This document shows positions 8,822-18,743 of a stretch of DNA of 64,000 bases, piece by piece. Numbering within the stretch: the first letter of the stretch is position 1; each line of letters starts with the position of its first letter. This DNA comes from an uncultured Pseudomonadota bacterium (GTDB taxonomy: Bacteria > Myxococcota_A > UBA796 > SXON01), in the NCBI GenBank assembly GCA_903885375.1, contig CAISIK010000196.1, forward strand, positions 1-64,000, read 5' to 3'. A program made the position numbers and the translations under genes. Below the pieces are notes generated by a model. That model made no database searches. It had not been told where the DNA came from and worked only from the letters and a program-made list of their open reading frames with translations.

Positions 8822-9813
8822 CACCGCTCCTCGCGAGGCAGCATCAGGAACTCCACCACCGTGGTGTGGCCGGGCGGCCCCATCACGATGCGATCACCGC
8901 TGGAGAGGCGGGTGTCGAGCGGGGCTGGGCGACGCTTGTCGTAGCTGAGATCGACCCGCTCCATGAAGCGCTGCACGCTCGTGGGCTGGAGCGTGAGCCC
9001 GCGCGCGCGGAACTCCCCGCGACGGTTGAGCAGGACGCTCACGTGCAGCTCCATCACGCCATCCTCCACGGGGAGGAAGAGGTCGAGACCCCGGGGGAAG
9101 TGGCCCACGAAGCGCTCGCGGGGCGAATCGTCGGGACCGTTGACGGGGATGCGCCGCGCGTGCCGGGAGATCGTGAGCACACGGAGCCACCCGGCGTAGA
9201 GCTCGTCGGGCACGCCCCAGGTGAACAGGCCGTAGGTGAACCCGAAGACGGTGGACCCGAGCGCCGAGGCGAGGAACAGGTCGGTGCCGAGGTTGTAGGG
9301 CTTGTACCCGAAGACGTACCAGACGAGGCCGCCCGCGAACCCGGCCACCAGCCCGCCCACGAGGTGGGAGAGCCCACCCCTGAAGCGGCGGACCATCATC
9401 GGCCCGACGCCCGCGCCGAACCCGGCGGCGAGCCAGCCGAGGAGGCGGAAGCGCAAACTCACGAGCGTGGGGTCGGCGAGCTCGGGACCGAGCACGACGG
9501 GGCCGAGCGCCGCGGACCAGAGCGCGTAGAAAACCAGCGCGAAGGTGGCCGCGGAGAAGATGCCCATCAGGGTGAACACGGCCCGGCGCCAGATCGGCCA
9601 GCGCCGGAGCGCCCCTTCGGCCAGCACACTCCCGCCGCCAGCCGCGGCGGCGAGGCTCCCGAGGAGCACCGGCCCATCCCACGTGGCCGCCCAGGGCGGC
9701 CCGCTCCAGGCCAGCGCCAGCACCACCCACCAGGCGATCGCGCACATCGCCGCGCACACCACGGCCACCGCCGTGTGCCGAACCGGGGTGTACGGGATGA
9801 GGAAGATGTTCAC
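8821..9813 (-). CDS. Polytopic membrane protein with C-terminal FHA-like domain
   Basis: 330 residues from GTG 9813; no strong ribosome-binding site was seen, and the open frame runs further upstream into the divergent gene. Residues about 1-205 hold about seven hydrophobic helices with Gly-rich segments (GGLVAGFAGGLVWYVFGY). After a short linker, the last 90 residues are soluble and look like a degenerate FHA domain (MELHVSVLLNRRGEF... LSSGDRIVMGP). Family function is not recognised. First gene of the operon with the VWA lipoprotein and the kinase. Confidence 0.65.
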   Translation of the reverse strand: MNIFLIPYTPVRHTAVAVVCAAMCAIAWWVVLALAWSGPPWAATWDGPVLLGSLAAAAGGGSVLAEGALRRWPIWRRAVFTLMGIFSAATFALVFYALWSAALGPVVLGPELADPTLVSLRFRLLGWLAAGFGAGVGPMMVRRFRGGLSHLVGGLVAGFAGGLVWYVFGYKPYNLGTDLFLASALGSTVFGFTYGLFTWGVPDELYAGWLRVLTISRHARRIPVNGPDDSPRERFVGHFPRGLDLFLPVEDGVMELHVSVLLNRRGEFRARGLTLQPTSVQRFMERVDLSYDKRRPAPLDTRLSSGDRIVMGPPGHTTVVEFLMLPREER

Positions 9814-9946
9814 CGCGTCTGGACTATCAAGGTTGTGGAGGAGCGGCCCCGACCGGAGCTCCCCCCGAACGGGGCGGTGCGAGCGCGGTGGGCAAGGCCC
9901 CCGGAGGCTCGGTGGCCGCGACCGGTAGACGTTACGTGGGGCCGAG

Positions 9947-11578
9947 ATGGCGCTCATCGACGAAACCGGCCTGTACCTCACGCTCTCCCCGGAGTTCGGC
10001 GGCACCCGCTTCGGTCCCTTCGAGGGACTCGAAGTGCGCCTCGGAACGGAGGGGGAGCGCTGCCACATCGTCTTGCCCGAGGCCTTCGGCGTGGCGCGGG
10101 AACACTGCAAGCTCATCCGGCAGGGGGATGGCGGGCTCATCCTCGCGGCGAGCGAGCGCACGGCCGCGGTTTTTGTGTGGAAGGGCGATGCCCGGCGCGC
10201 CACCCAGATCCAGTCCCCCACCTCGGTGCGCTCGGGCGACAGCTTCGCGCTTGTCTCCCCTGAAGGCGCCAAGTTCCAGATCGAGGTGGCCCGGCTGCCC
10301 GAGGAGGTGCTGCTCAAGCGGAACCCCAAGCGGCGCCGCAACAACCTGACCGCCGAGAAGTTCGCCCAGGAAGGCTGGCGCCTCTTCCTCGCCCGCATCT
10401 GGACCCTCGGCCCCTTCGCCCTCGTGATGCGCGGCTGGTACATGATCACCAGCGGGGCCATCCTCCAGCCCCGGATCATCATCCCGCTGATCATCGCCTC
10501 CGTCGGCTACATCGGGGCGGCGGGGAGCTCCTGCGCGGCCATCAAATTCAAGAGCGACGTCTTGAAGGCCGAGGAGACGCTCGGCGAGTGCGAGCAGCGC
10601 GCCGGCCTGAGCGTGGGCGGCGGGGGCGGGCTCGCCACCAAGGGGCCTCGCGATCTCGTCGCCATGATCCTGGGCAGCAGCTACCTCGCGGCCGCCCTCC
10701 AGAACCAGGACGAGCTCCAGCAGCAGGTGGAGAGAGAGCTCACCGACGTCTTTGCGAGCCGGCAGCAGTACGGCTGGTTGTTCGACGAGGGCGGCGCGGC
10801 CGGCAGTGAGTGGGTGGCCTGGCGCGAGCGGGTGCAGAAGTCGGAGGAGTTCGACCCCGTCACCAAGGCCCTCCTCCCCTTCGCGAGCGCGATGCCGAAG
10901 CGCACCCGCGAGGAGTGGAACGTGCAACTCGACGTCCGCAACCGTCGCACCTGCATGCGCGGCCCCGCCCGGCTCACCTACCGGCAGGGGCGCAGCCTCG
11001 GCCTCGCGGCCCTGCAGCTCGATGGCTACCGGGGCGACGACACGCTCGGCTTTGTCGATGATGAAGCCGGCCGGTTCGAGCTCCTCAAGCTCACGGCGCT
11101 CGGCGCCAACGAGGGCCTTCCCGACCCGGCCCCCCAGGTCGAGCAGGCCCAGCTCGCGTCCGGGCGCGAGTTCTGTCTCTACGGCACCGGCGAGGACGAT
11201 CGCACCAGCGCCGCGAAGGTGTTGAAGGCGCTGGAGCGCCACCTCGGCATCACCGCCGCCGCCGTGCCCGAAACGAGCCAGAACGAAGCCGGCATCGCCC
11301 GGATCGTGAAGCTCTACGCCGCCGACGTGCCCGGCAACATCTACGAGGACAACCCCACGCCCCGCCTCGATTTCCGCAACGGCATGGCCGCGCCGCTGAA
11401 GGAGGAGGAGTCGAAGGACTCCATCGTTTCCCGCACGGCCGAAGTCATCGCCCGTTCGGTGGCGCTGCCCTGCATCGCCGCGCTCGAGGCGCCGGACACG
11501 GTGGAGGCCACGTTCGGGCGGAAGGTCGACCCCGTCACCTGCCTCGTGCTCGAGTACAAGCTCCGCAACAAGAAGTAG
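9947..11578 (+). CDS. FHA-domain membrane protein of unknown function
   Basis: 543 residues. The N-terminal 120 residues read as an FHA domain (GPFEGLEVRLG, the conserved Arg/Ser/His region as VAREHCKL, then SGDSFALV). This is expected to bind phospho-Thr peptides in the cytoplasm. A transmembrane helix lies at about 175-198 (IIIPLIIASVGYIGAAG) and the remaining about 345 residues are predicted extracytoplasmic, with four or more Cys and no recognised domain. Divergent from the operon holding the kinase; the natural ligand would be that kinase, but this is inference. Start ATG 9947 has GGGG at a plausible distance. Confidence 0.8.
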   Translation: MALIDETGLYLTLSPEFGGTRFGPFEGLEVRLGTEGERCHIVLPEAFGVAREHCKLIRQGDGGLILAASERTAAVFVWKGDARRATQIQSPTSVRSGDSFALVSPEGAKFQIEVARLPEEVLLKRNPKRRRNNLTAEKFAQEGWRLFLARIWTLGPFALVMRGWYMITSGAILQPRIIIPLIIASVGYIGAAGSSCAAIKFKSDVLKAEETLGECEQRAGLSVGGGGGLATKGPRDLVAMILGSSYLAAALQNQDELQQQVERELTDVFASRQQYGWLFDEGGAAGSEWVAWRERVQKSEEFDPVTKALLPFASAMPKRTREEWNVQLDVRNRRTCMRGPARLTYRQGRSLGLAALQLDGYRGDDTLGFVDDEAGRFELLKLTALGANEGLPDPAPQVEQAQLASGREFCLYGTGEDDRTSAAKVLKALERHLGITAAAVPETSQNEAGIARIVKLYAADVPGNIYEDNPTPRLDFRNGMAAPLKEEESKDSIVSRTAEVIARSVALPCIAALEAPDTVEATFGRKVDPVTCLVLEYKLRNKK

Positions 11579-11596
11579 CCGCCGCGCGGGGGCCGC

Positions 11597-11881
11597 TCAG
11601 CAGCCGCATTCCTCCTCGGTGTGCCACTGCAGCGCGGCTTCGCGGTTCTGCTCCGTCACCGGGAAGCTGATCCAGTCGCCGGGGTGCAGCCGGTCCAGGT
11701 CGAGCGTCGTGAGCTCGCGCAGGACCGGCACCGGCACGCCCACGGCCTGACTGAGCTCCCAGGCGGTTTCGCCGTACTCCACCCGATGGGTCGCCATCCA
11801 CTCCACGGGATGCCGCTCGGACCAGCGCTCGAAGGGGGTGGGATCGGCGGAGGCGAAGGAGACGAGGAGGAGGAGATTCAC
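11597..11881 (-). CDS. Small exported LysM-domain protein
   Basis: 94 residues from GTG 11881, chosen because AGGTG precedes it by five bases and because it creates a signal-like start (MNLLLLVSFASADP). The rest is one LysM domain, HRVEYGETAWELSQAVGV to LHPGDWISFPV at about residues 32-75, then a short tail ending EECGC. LysM binds peptidoglycan or GlcNAc polymers, so a cell-wall-associated role is likely. The signal peptide is very short and has no Lys or Arg in its n-region. It converges on the FHA gene across an 18-bp gap. Confidence 0.7.
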   Translation of the reverse strand: MNLLLLVSFASADPTPFERWSERHPVEWMATHRVEYGETAWELSQAVGVPVPVLRELTTLDLDRLHPGDWISFPVTEQNREAALQWHTEEECGC

Positions 11882-12011
11882 GGGGGCACCTGGACTGAAG
11901 TCTTCCATTGCAACCACCATGCCAACGGCGTGAAACGCCGACCTTTCCAAGGTTCACCCCCGGACCGCCCGGCCCGGAACCCTGACTTCTACCTGTTCTG
12001 ACCAGCATATA

Positions 12012-12026
12012 CGAATCGTGTATTCG
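12012..12026. promoter_or_regulatory. AT-rich palindrome upstream of the hydroxylase gene
   Basis: CGAAT-cgtgt-ATTCG sits in a short AT-rich island (about 12006-12026) within very GC-rich DNA, about 70 bp upstream of the hydroxylase start and about 130 bp upstream of the divergent LysM gene. It could be an operator or promoter element; no sigma consensus is clear. Confidence 0.25.
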
Positions 12027-12094
12027 ATGGCGACGCCCCGATCGGGCCCGCCGACTGGATACGTCCGCTTCCCTGCCCCAGCCCTGGCCTCCCC

Positions 12095-13012
12095 ATGCCG
12101 ACGTACCAGACGCTCCCTTCGCCGGTGGTGCCACGCGAGCAGGTCACCGGCCTCGCCCTGGGCATCTTCGGCCACCTCGGATCGCCCGCGAGCTACGTGG
12201 CCGTCCTCGCCGTGGTGGGGGTCACCCTGCAAACGGCGTTCGGAGCCTGGCTGGGCGTCTCGCTGGTGTTCCTGGTGTTCACCCTGCTGGCGGAGAAGCG
12301 GATGGCCTCCCTGGAGCTCCCGAAGCCCACCGCGCTTGAGTTCTGGGATGGCCTCGGCATGGTCTTCATCAAGGGCGTGGCCATCGGCGGCGGTTTTGTG
12401 ACCCTTGGCTGGTGGGCCCTCTCGCATTTCCCGCTGTGGGGCACGCTCTCCAACAGCTGGTGGGTGATCGCGGCAGGGACGGTGGGCACGGATTTCGGCT
12501 ACTACTGGATTCACCGGCTGATGAGCCACAGCCGCGGGGACAACACGATCCTCCGTTTCTACCGTCGCAAGCACCACGCGCACCATTCCGTGACGGCCCT
12601 CGATTTCCTCCGCGGCAACCAGTCCTCGCTCGCCGACACCGCCCTCAGCCAGTTCCAGCCCACCCTCATCGTGCTCTCGTGGCTGTTCGGCATGGATCTC
12701 GCCGCCACCTGGGTGGCTTACGCCCTCGTCCTCATGCTGCAGGCGACCGACCACACCAGCGTCACCTACAACATCGGTCCGCTGAAGTACATCTTCATGG
12801 ACAACCACGCCCACAAGCTCCACCACTGTCTCCGCGGGCATCTGGTGAACCACGCGGCCGCCTTTTCTTTCTTCGACCGTTGGTGGGGCACCTACTACGA
12901 GAACTGGGAGCTTTCTTCCAACCATCTGCACCTGCACCGAATTCCGCTGCCCATCAAGGCCGTGGGTCGGCACGGCCCGCTCGCCCAGCAGGGCGACGCG
13001 CACGGCGCGTGA
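12095..13012 (+). CDS. Sterol desaturase / fatty acid hydroxylase family membrane enzyme
   Basis: 305 residues with four or more hydrophobic helices and the di-iron histidine boxes of the family: HRLMSH at about 147-152, HHAHH at about 167-171, and a third cluster NHAHKLHH at about 232-239. Members use O2 and electrons to hydroxylate or desaturate lipids in the membrane; the exact lipid is not readable. The stop overlaps the start of the SDR gene (GTGA), so hydroxylation followed by NAD(P)-dependent oxidoreduction of the same lipid is an attractive inference. Confidence 0.88.
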   Translation: MPTYQTLPSPVVPREQVTGLALGIFGHLGSPASYVAVLAVVGVTLQTAFGAWLGVSLVFLVFTLLAEKRMASLELPKPTALEFWDGLGMVFIKGVAIGGGFVTLGWWALSHFPLWGTLSNSWWVIAAGTVGTDFGYYWIHRLMSHSRGDNTILRFYRRKHHAHHSVTALDFLRGNQSSLADTALSQFQPTLIVLSWLFGMDLAATWVAYALVLMLQATDHTSVTYNIGPLKYIFMDNHAHKLHHCLRGHLVNHAAAFSFFDRWWGTYYENWELSSNHLHLHRIPLPIKAVGRHGPLAQQGDAHGA

Positions 13013-13821
13013 GCCCTCCCTCCGGCTACGCGCTGGTCACCGGCGCGAGCAGCGGCATCGGGCTGGAGGTGGCCCGCGAGCTTGCGCGCCGGCGCTACCC
13101 GCTGGTGCTGGTGGCGCGACGGGTGGACCGCCTCGAAGCCCTGCGCGTCGAGCTGGCGAACATGGTGGACGTGGTGGTGATCGCAGCCGACCTCGCCACC
13201 GCCGCCGGCGCCCAGGCGCTCTACGATGACGTGCGTGCGCGTGGGCTGAGGGTGGACATCCTCGTGAACAACGCGGGCGCGGGCATGCAGGGCCGATTCC
13301 TCCAGATGGACCTCGCCGCCGTCACGGCGATGTTCCAGCTCAACGTGCTGTCCTTGATGACGCTCACGCAGCGATTCGGCGCCGACATGGTGGCCCGGGG
13401 CGGCGGCCACGTCCTCCAGGTGGCCTCCGCCGCTGCTTTCCTCCCTTCGCCCCACGTTTCGGCCTACGCGGCCAGCAAGGCGGCGGTGATGTCCTTCTCC
13501 GAGGCGCTCCGCTTCGAGCTTCGGGGCACCGGCGTGTCCGTGACGACGCTCTACCCGGGCATCACGACCACCGAATTCAACGAGGTCGCGCACGCGCGCA
13601 CCCCCCGCCTCATGGACTTTTCGATCCTCTCGAGCGCGGCCGTGGCCCGCGTGGGCGTGTCCGCGATGTTCCGTGGGCGCCGGGCCGTGGTCCCCGGCTG
13701 GATCAACCGGGCCAACGCGTTCCTCTCGCAGGTCCTCCACCGGGGGCTCATCACCTTCGCCGCGGGCTGGCTGCTCGAGCGCGCGAACCGCCCCCCGCCG
13801 ACGGACGTCCGTCGCTCCTGA
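13009..13821 (+). CDS. Short-chain dehydrogenase/reductase
   Basis: 270 residues from GTG 13009, overlapping the hydroxylase stop by four bases. Classical SDR motifs are intact: TGASSGIG nucleotide loop at about 10-17, NNAG at about 87-90, catalytic Ser (VASAAAF) and YAASK at about 152-156. The C-terminal 60 residues include a hydrophobic, basic tail, as in membrane-associated SDRs acting on lipids. Cofactor preference and substrate cannot be assigned. Coupled to the upstream hydroxylase. Confidence 0.88.
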   Translation: MSPPSGYALVTGASSGIGLEVARELARRRYPLVLVARRVDRLEALRVELANMVDVVVIAADLATAAGAQALYDDVRARGLRVDILVNNAGAGMQGRFLQMDLAAVTAMFQLNVLSLMTLTQRFGADMVARGGGHVLQVASAAAFLPSPHVSAYAASKAAVMSFSEALRFELRGTGVSVTTLYPGITTTEFNEVAHARTPRLMDFSILSSAAVARVGVSAMFRGRRAVVPGWINRANAFLSQVLHRGLITFAAGWLLERANRPPPTDVRRS

Positions 13822-13940
13822 CGGTTCGCCGACAGGCACGACGCGCGCGGAGGACGGAAAAGCACGGGTAGTTCGCCGGTAGGGTTCGCCCCGCCGGCTG
13901 GCACGCGCCTTGAAGAGGCCCCGGGTCCATCGGGACCCGC

Positions 13941-15407
13941 GTGCTTCTCTCCCCGCTCGTCGCCTGTACCACCACCGAACTCCCCACCCCCTATCGCTCG
14001 GAGGTCGGGCTGACCGGCTCCGGTCCCGCCGCGGTTGCGCCGGAGGCCACGTTGCGCCCCGGCCAGCCCGGGATCACCTACGAGCTCTACGTGCGCTCCT
14101 TCCAGGACAGCGATGCGGACGGGATCGGCGACCTCGAGGGCGTCCGACAGCGGCTCGATCACCTCGACTCGCTCGGCGTACGCACCCTCTGGCTCATGCC
14201 CATCTTTCCCGCGTTCGGGCCCGCCGGCTACGACGCCACGGACTTCGGTACGATCACGCCCGAGTACGGAACGGAAGACGACCTCGTGGCCCTCCTCGAA
14301 GAGGCCCACGCCATGGGCATCCGCGTGCTGCTCGACGTGCCCCTCAATCACGTGCACCGCTCCCATCGGTGGTTCACCGCCGCCGAATCGGGCGACGTCG
14401 CCGCGCAGGCGCACTTCCGCTACGCGCCGGCCGCCGAGGGTGAGGGCTGGTACCCCTCGCAGGCCGGTGGCGCCTACTTCGCGTGGTTCGGCGCCGACAT
14501 GCCCGACCTCGACTGGCACCATGCGGACACGCGCGACACGATGCTCGCGAGCCTCCACCACTGGCTCGACCTCGGCGTGGATGGCTTCCGTTTCGATGCC
14601 GTGCTCATGCTCGACGAGGGCGACGAAATGGAGCTCGGCTCGGCCGAGTCGCACGAGCTCCTCGGCGAGTTGCTGGTGGAGCTTCGGGCGGGGCACCCCG
14701 ATCGGTTCTTCCTGGCCGAGGCGAGCGAGTGGGAGACCGAACGGGCGCTGGGTTGGCTCGATCGCCCAGACGCGCCCGGCTGCGACGCCGTCCTCGACTT
14801 CCCGCGCCTCGATGCGCTCGTGGAGGCCGGCAACGGCCACGGAGTGGAGGACCTCGTGGAGCTCGTGAGGGAGCAGGTGGAGGCCGGGGGCGCGGTCGGC
14901 ATGGGTGCGTTCACCGGCTCCCACGACCTGACCCGGCTTCCCGCGCGCGTGCCCGACCCCGGAGCCCGCCGCGCGCTCCGGGTGTTGCAGTACCTCCTGC
15001 CGGGCAGCCCCGTGCTCTACTACGGGGACGAGCTCGACCTCCCCGACGCCAGCACGGCCGCCGGACAGGACTACGCGATGCGGGCGCCGATGCCGTGGAG
15101 CGATGCAAGCCAGGCCGGCTTCACCGACGGCACGCCGTGGTTCACGCCCGATCCCGCCTTCGCCGAGGGCGTGAACGTGGAGGCCCAGGCGGCCGACCCC
15201 GACAGCATGCTCAGCCTCACCCGCGCGCTCGCCGCGCTCCGCGCGGAGCGTGGCCTCGACAGCGCCAGCACCCTGCCGATGACGAGCGGCGATGCCGCCC
15301 TGTTCCAGTTCGAACGGACGGGCCCGGCCGGAACGGTGCGCGTGGAGGTAAACTTGGGTGCGTCGCCCTCGGGAGGTCTGCCGGCGTGGGGGTTCCGCGT
15401 GCAGTAG
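13941..15407 (+). CDS. GH13 alpha-amylase family lipoprotein
   Basis: 488 residues from GTG 13941, the only start after an in-frame stop at 13911. GH13 regions are present: DVPLNHVH, DGFRFDAV with nucleophile Asp219, FLAEAS with acid Glu260, and GSHD with Asp329 (usually NHD). The catalytic triad is therefore complete. Asp-rich DSDADGIGDLEG is the calcium-type motif common in GH13. The N-terminus MLLSPLVAC is an extremely short lipoprotein-like signal without basic residues. Expected role: hydrolysis or transglycosylation of alpha-glucans at the cell envelope. Convergent with icmF. Confidence 0.88.
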   Translation: MLLSPLVACTTTELPTPYRSEVGLTGSGPAAVAPEATLRPGQPGITYELYVRSFQDSDADGIGDLEGVRQRLDHLDSLGVRTLWLMPIFPAFGPAGYDATDFGTITPEYGTEDDLVALLEEAHAMGIRVLLDVPLNHVHRSHRWFTAAESGDVAAQAHFRYAPAAEGEGWYPSQAGGAYFAWFGADMPDLDWHHADTRDTMLASLHHWLDLGVDGFRFDAVLMLDEGDEMELGSAESHELLGELLVELRAGHPDRFFLAEASEWETERALGWLDRPDAPGCDAVLDFPRLDALVEAGNGHGVEDLVELVREQVEAGGAVGMGAFTGSHDLTRLPARVPDPGARRALRVLQYLLPGSPVLYYGDELDLPDASTAAGQDYAMRAPMPWSDASQAGFTDGTPWFTPDPAFAEGVNVEAQAADPDSMLSLTRALAALRAERGLDSASTLPMTSGDAALFQFERTGPAGTVRVEVNLGASPSGGLPAWGFRVQ

Positions 15408-15423
15408 ACGCTCCGGCGGCGCC

Positions 15424-15473
15424 GCGATCGGCACCGGCGCCCGCAACCCCCGAGGTGGGTCGCGGCCGATCGC
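15424..15473. terminator. Candidate bidirectional terminator between GH13 gene and icmF
   Basis: A perfect 9-bp inverted repeat GCGATCGGC (15424-15432) / GCCGATCGC (15465-15473) lies between two convergent stops. There is no T-run and the 32-base loop is long, so termination is inferred from position and symmetry only. Confidence 0.4.
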
Positions 15474-15476
15474 CCC

Positions 15477-18400
15477 TCACACGTTCCGGCGGTACTCCCC
15501 GCCCACGCGGTAGAGCGCGTTGCTGACCTGGCCGAGTGAGGCCACCCGCACGGTTCGCATCAGCTCGGCGAAGAGGTTGCCGCCGTTGAGCGCCACCTCC
15601 TGCAACCGCGCGAGGGCGGCCGGCGCCTCCGCCGCGTGCTTCGCCTGGAAGGCGCGCACGGCGTCGATCTGGGCCTGCTTCTCCTCGTTGGAGCTCCGAC
15701 GCAGCTCCACGGCGGGAGGCTCCCAGGAGTCGCCGAGGGTGTTCGGGTCCTGGAAGGTGTTGATGCCGACGATCGGCAGGCGGCCGTCGTGCTTCTGCTC
15801 CTCGTAGTGCAGCGACTCGTCCTGAATCTTGCCGCGTTGGTACTGCGTTTCCATCGCGCCCAGCACCCCGCCGCGGCTGTCGATGCGCTCGAACTCGCGC
15901 AGCACCGCCTCCTCCACGAGGTCGGTGAGCTCATCGACGATGAAGCTGCCCTGGAGCGGGTTCTCGTTCTTCGCCCAGCCCAGCTCCTTGTTGATGATGA
16001 GCTGGATGGCCATGGCCCGACGCACGGACTCCTCGGTGGGAGTGGTGACCGCCTCGTCGTAGGCGTTGGTGTGCAACGAGTTGCAGTTGTCGAACAGCGC
16101 GAGCAGGGCCTGCAGGCTCGTGCGGATGTCGTTGAACTGGATTTCGCGGGCGTGGAGCGAACGGCCGCTCGTCTGGATGTGGTACTTCAGCTTCTGGCTG
16201 CGTTCGCTGGCGCCGTAGCGCTCGCGCATGGCCACCGCCCAGATGCGGCGGGCCACGCGGCCGATCACGGTGTACTCCGGGTCGAGCCCGTTGCTGAAGA
16301 AGAAGCTCAGGTTGGGGGCGAAGTCATCGATCTTCATCCCCCGCGCCAGGTAGTACTCCACGAACGTGAAGCCGTTGCTGAGCGTGAACGCGAGCTGGCT
16401 GATGGGGTTCGCGCCCGCCTCGGCGATGTGGTACCCCGAGATGCTCACGCTGTAGTAGTTCTGCACGTCGTTCTCGACGAAGAACTGCTGGATGTCGCCC
16501 ATCATCCGGAGCGCGAACTCGGTGGAGAAGATGCAGGTGTTCTGCGCCTGGTCCTCCTTGAGGATGTCGGCCTGCACGGTGCCGCGCACGGTCTTGAGCA
16601 CGTAGGCCCGGACCTCGACGAGCTCGGCTTCGGTAAGGGGGCGCCCGAGGCCGGCCTCGCGCTGCTCGCGCTGCTGGTCGATGGCCGTGTTCATGTACAT
16701 GGCGAGCAGGATCGGGGCGGGCCCGTTGATGGTCATGCTCACGCTGGTGCTGGCCGCGCAGAGGTCGAAGCCGCCGTAGAGCACCTTCATGTCGTCGAGC
16801 GTGGGCACGCTCACGCCGGACTCGCCGATCTTGCCGTAGATGTCGGGGCGGGGAGCGGGGTCCTCGCCGTAGAGCGTGACGCTGTCGAAGGCCGTGGAGA
16901 GCCGCTTCGCGGGCTCGCCCTGGCAGAGGTAGTGGAAACGCGCGTTGGTCTTGCCGGGTCCGCCCTCGCCCGCGAACATGCGCTTCGGGTCCTCGCTCTG
17001 GCGCTTGAGCGGGAAGACGCCGGCGGTGTAGGGGAAGAAGCCCGGGAAGTTCTCGGTCATCGCCCACACGAGGATGTCGCCGGCGTCGGTGAAGCGGGGC
17101 GTGGCGATGCGCGGGATCTTGAGCCGCGAGAGCGACTCGGTGACGAGCGGCTGGGTGATGTCCTTGCCGCGCACCGAGTAGGTGTAGGTTTCCTGGCGGT
17201 AGCGCTCCACGAGAGCGGGGTACTCCGCGAGGGCGGCGGCGCAGTCGGGGTCGAGCGGGAGGGCCTCGCGGCGGGCGAGCAGGTCGTGCCCCACCTCACC
17301 GCCCACCTCGGCGGCCACCACCTCGTAGGCGCTGCGACGGCGGGCGAGCACGGCGTTTCGCTGCACGCGGCTGCGGTAGCCGCGGCAGGTGTCGGCGATG
17401 TCGCCGAGGTAGCGCTGGCGTTCGGGCGGCACGATGCGGCGGCGGGGGGGACTGGCGCGCGTGCCCGGGTCGATCACCTGCGAGGGCCAGGCGTGCCCGG
17501 TGTGACGAGCGAGCTCGCCGAGGAGGCCGAGGTAGGCGGCGTTCACGCCGGGGTCGTTGAACTGGGAGGCGATGGTGCCGTACACCGGGAGCGCCTCGTC
17601 CGGAGTAGTGAACAGCTCCCGGTTGCGCTTGACCTGCTTCCGCACATCGCGGAGCGCATCCTCGCCCCCGCGACGCTCGAACTTGTTGAGCACGACAAGG
17701 TGGGCGTGGTCGAGCATGTCGATCTTCTCGAGCTGGCTCGGGGCGCCGAACTCGGGGGTCATCACGTACACGGCCACGTCGGCCAGCTGCATGATGGCGC
17801 CGTCGCTCTGGCCGATGCCGCTCGTCTCGACGAGGATGAGGTCGTAGCCGGCGGCCTTGCAGAGGTCGGCCGCCGTGCGGGTGGCCGCCGACAGCTCGCC
17901 CTTCTCGCCGCGCGTGGCCAGGGACCGCATGAAGACCCGGTCGTTGTCGATGGCGTTCATGCGGATGCGGTCGCCGAGCAGGGCGCCGCCGCTCTTCTTG
18001 CGGGTGGGGTCGACGCTGAGCACGGCCACGCGCAGGTTGGGGAAGTCGTTGACGAAGCGGCGGACCAGCTCGTCGCAGAAGCTCGACTTGCCGGCCCCGC
18101 CCGTGCCGGTGAGGCCGACGATGGGGACGGCCGCGGCCGCCGGCGGCACGAGGCTCGGCGGCAGGGCGCCGTTCTCGGCGAGCGTGATGGCGCGGGCGAG
18201 CGCGTTGACGCTCCCCGCCTTCAACCCCGACAGCGCGGCCGTGGCGCCGGTGGCCCCCCCGGCGGCGGCCTGGGCGGCTTCGAGATCGAAGTCCGCCCGG
18301 CGCATGAGGTCCTCGATCATGCCCACGAGGCCCATCCGACGCCCATCCTCGGGGGAGTAGATGCGCTCCACGCCCGCCTCGTGCAACGCGCGGATCTCCT

Positions 18401-18719
18401 CCGGAACGATCACGCCGCCGCCGCCGCCGAACACCTTGATGTGGCCGGCGCCCCGCTCGCGCAGGAGCTCCACCATGTAGCGGAAGTACTCGTTGTGGCC
18501 GCCCTGGTAGCTGCTCACGGCGATGGCCTGCGCGTCTTCCATGATGGCGGCGTTCACGATCGACCCCACCGAGCGGTTGTGCCCGAGGTGGATGACCTCG
18601 GCGCCCAGCTGCTGGAGGATGCGCCGCATCACGTTGATGCTCGCGTCGTGGCCATCGAACAGCGAGGCCGCGGTGACGATGCGCACGGTGTTCTGGGGGC
18701 GGTAGCGGTCGGGATTCAC
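15477..18719 (-). CDS. icmF: Fused isobutyryl-CoA mutase IcmF
   Basis: 1,080 residues, GTG start, full length for IcmF. Order: B12-binding domain (about 10-145) with the DGHD motif and His24 as lower cobalt ligand; MeaI/ArgK-type G-protein chaperone (about 195-430) with P-loop GTGGAGKSS; then the mutase TIM barrel (about 520-1080), e.g. [20 protein letters not shown] and [14 protein letters not shown]. Known of the family: adenosylcobalamin-dependent interconversion of isobutyryl-CoA and n-butyryl-CoA (some accept pivalyl/isovaleryl-CoA), with the GTPase domain gating cofactor loading. It lies 24 bp downstream of acs, so the pair probably serves acyl-CoA catabolism together. Confidence 0.95.
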   Translation of the reverse strand: MNPDRYRPQNTVRIVTAASLFDGHDASINVMRRILQQLGAEVIHLGHNRSVGSIVNAAIMEDAQAIAVSSYQGGHNEYFRYMVELLRERGAGHIKVFGGGGGVIVPEEIRALHEAGVERIYSPEDGRRMGLVGMIEDLMRRADFDLEAAQAAAGGATGATAALSGLKAGSVNALARAITLAENGALPPSLVPPAAAAVPIVGLTGTGGAGKSSFCDELVRRFVNDFPNLRVAVLSVDPTRKKSGGALLGDRIRMNAIDNDRVFMRSLATRGEKGELSAATRTAADLCKAAGYDLILVETSGIGQSDGAIMQLADVAVYVMTPEFGAPSQLEKIDMLDHAHLVVLNKFERRGGEDALRDVRKQVKRNRELFTTPDEALPVYGTIASQFNDPGVNAAYLGLLGELARHTGHAWPSQVIDPGTRASPPRRRIVPPERQRYLGDIADTCRGYRSRVQRNAVLARRRSAYEVVAAEVGGEVGHDLLARREALPLDPDCAAALAEYPALVERYRQETYTYSVRGKDITQPLVTESLSRLKIPRIATPRFTDAGDILVWAMTENFPGFFPYTAGVFPLKRQSEDPKRMFAGEGGPGKTNARFHYLCQGEPAKRLSTAFDSVTLYGEDPAPRPDIYGKIGESGVSVPTLDDMKVLYGGFDLCAASTSVSMTINGPAPILLAMYMNTAIDQQREQREAGLGRPLTEAELVEVRAYVLKTVRGTVQADILKEDQAQNTCIFSTEFALRMMGDIQQFFVENDVQNYYSVSISGYHIAEAGANPISQLAFTLSNGFTFVEYYLARGMKIDDFAPNLSFFFSNGLDPEYTVIGRVARRIWAVAMRERYGASERSQKLKYHIQTSGRSLHAREIQFNDIRTSLQALLALFDNCNSLHTNAYDEAVTTPTEESVRRAMAIQLIINKELGWAKNENPLQGSFIVDELTDLVEEAVLREFERIDSRGGVLGAMETQYQRGKIQDESLHYEEQKHDGRLPIVGINTFQDPNTLGDSWEPPAVELRRSSNEEKQAQIDAVRAFQAKHAAEAPAALARLQEVALNGGNLFAELMRTVRVASLGQVSNALYRVGGEYRRNV

Positions 18720-18743
18720 GGGCCCTCGTCGAAGGCCCGCGAT

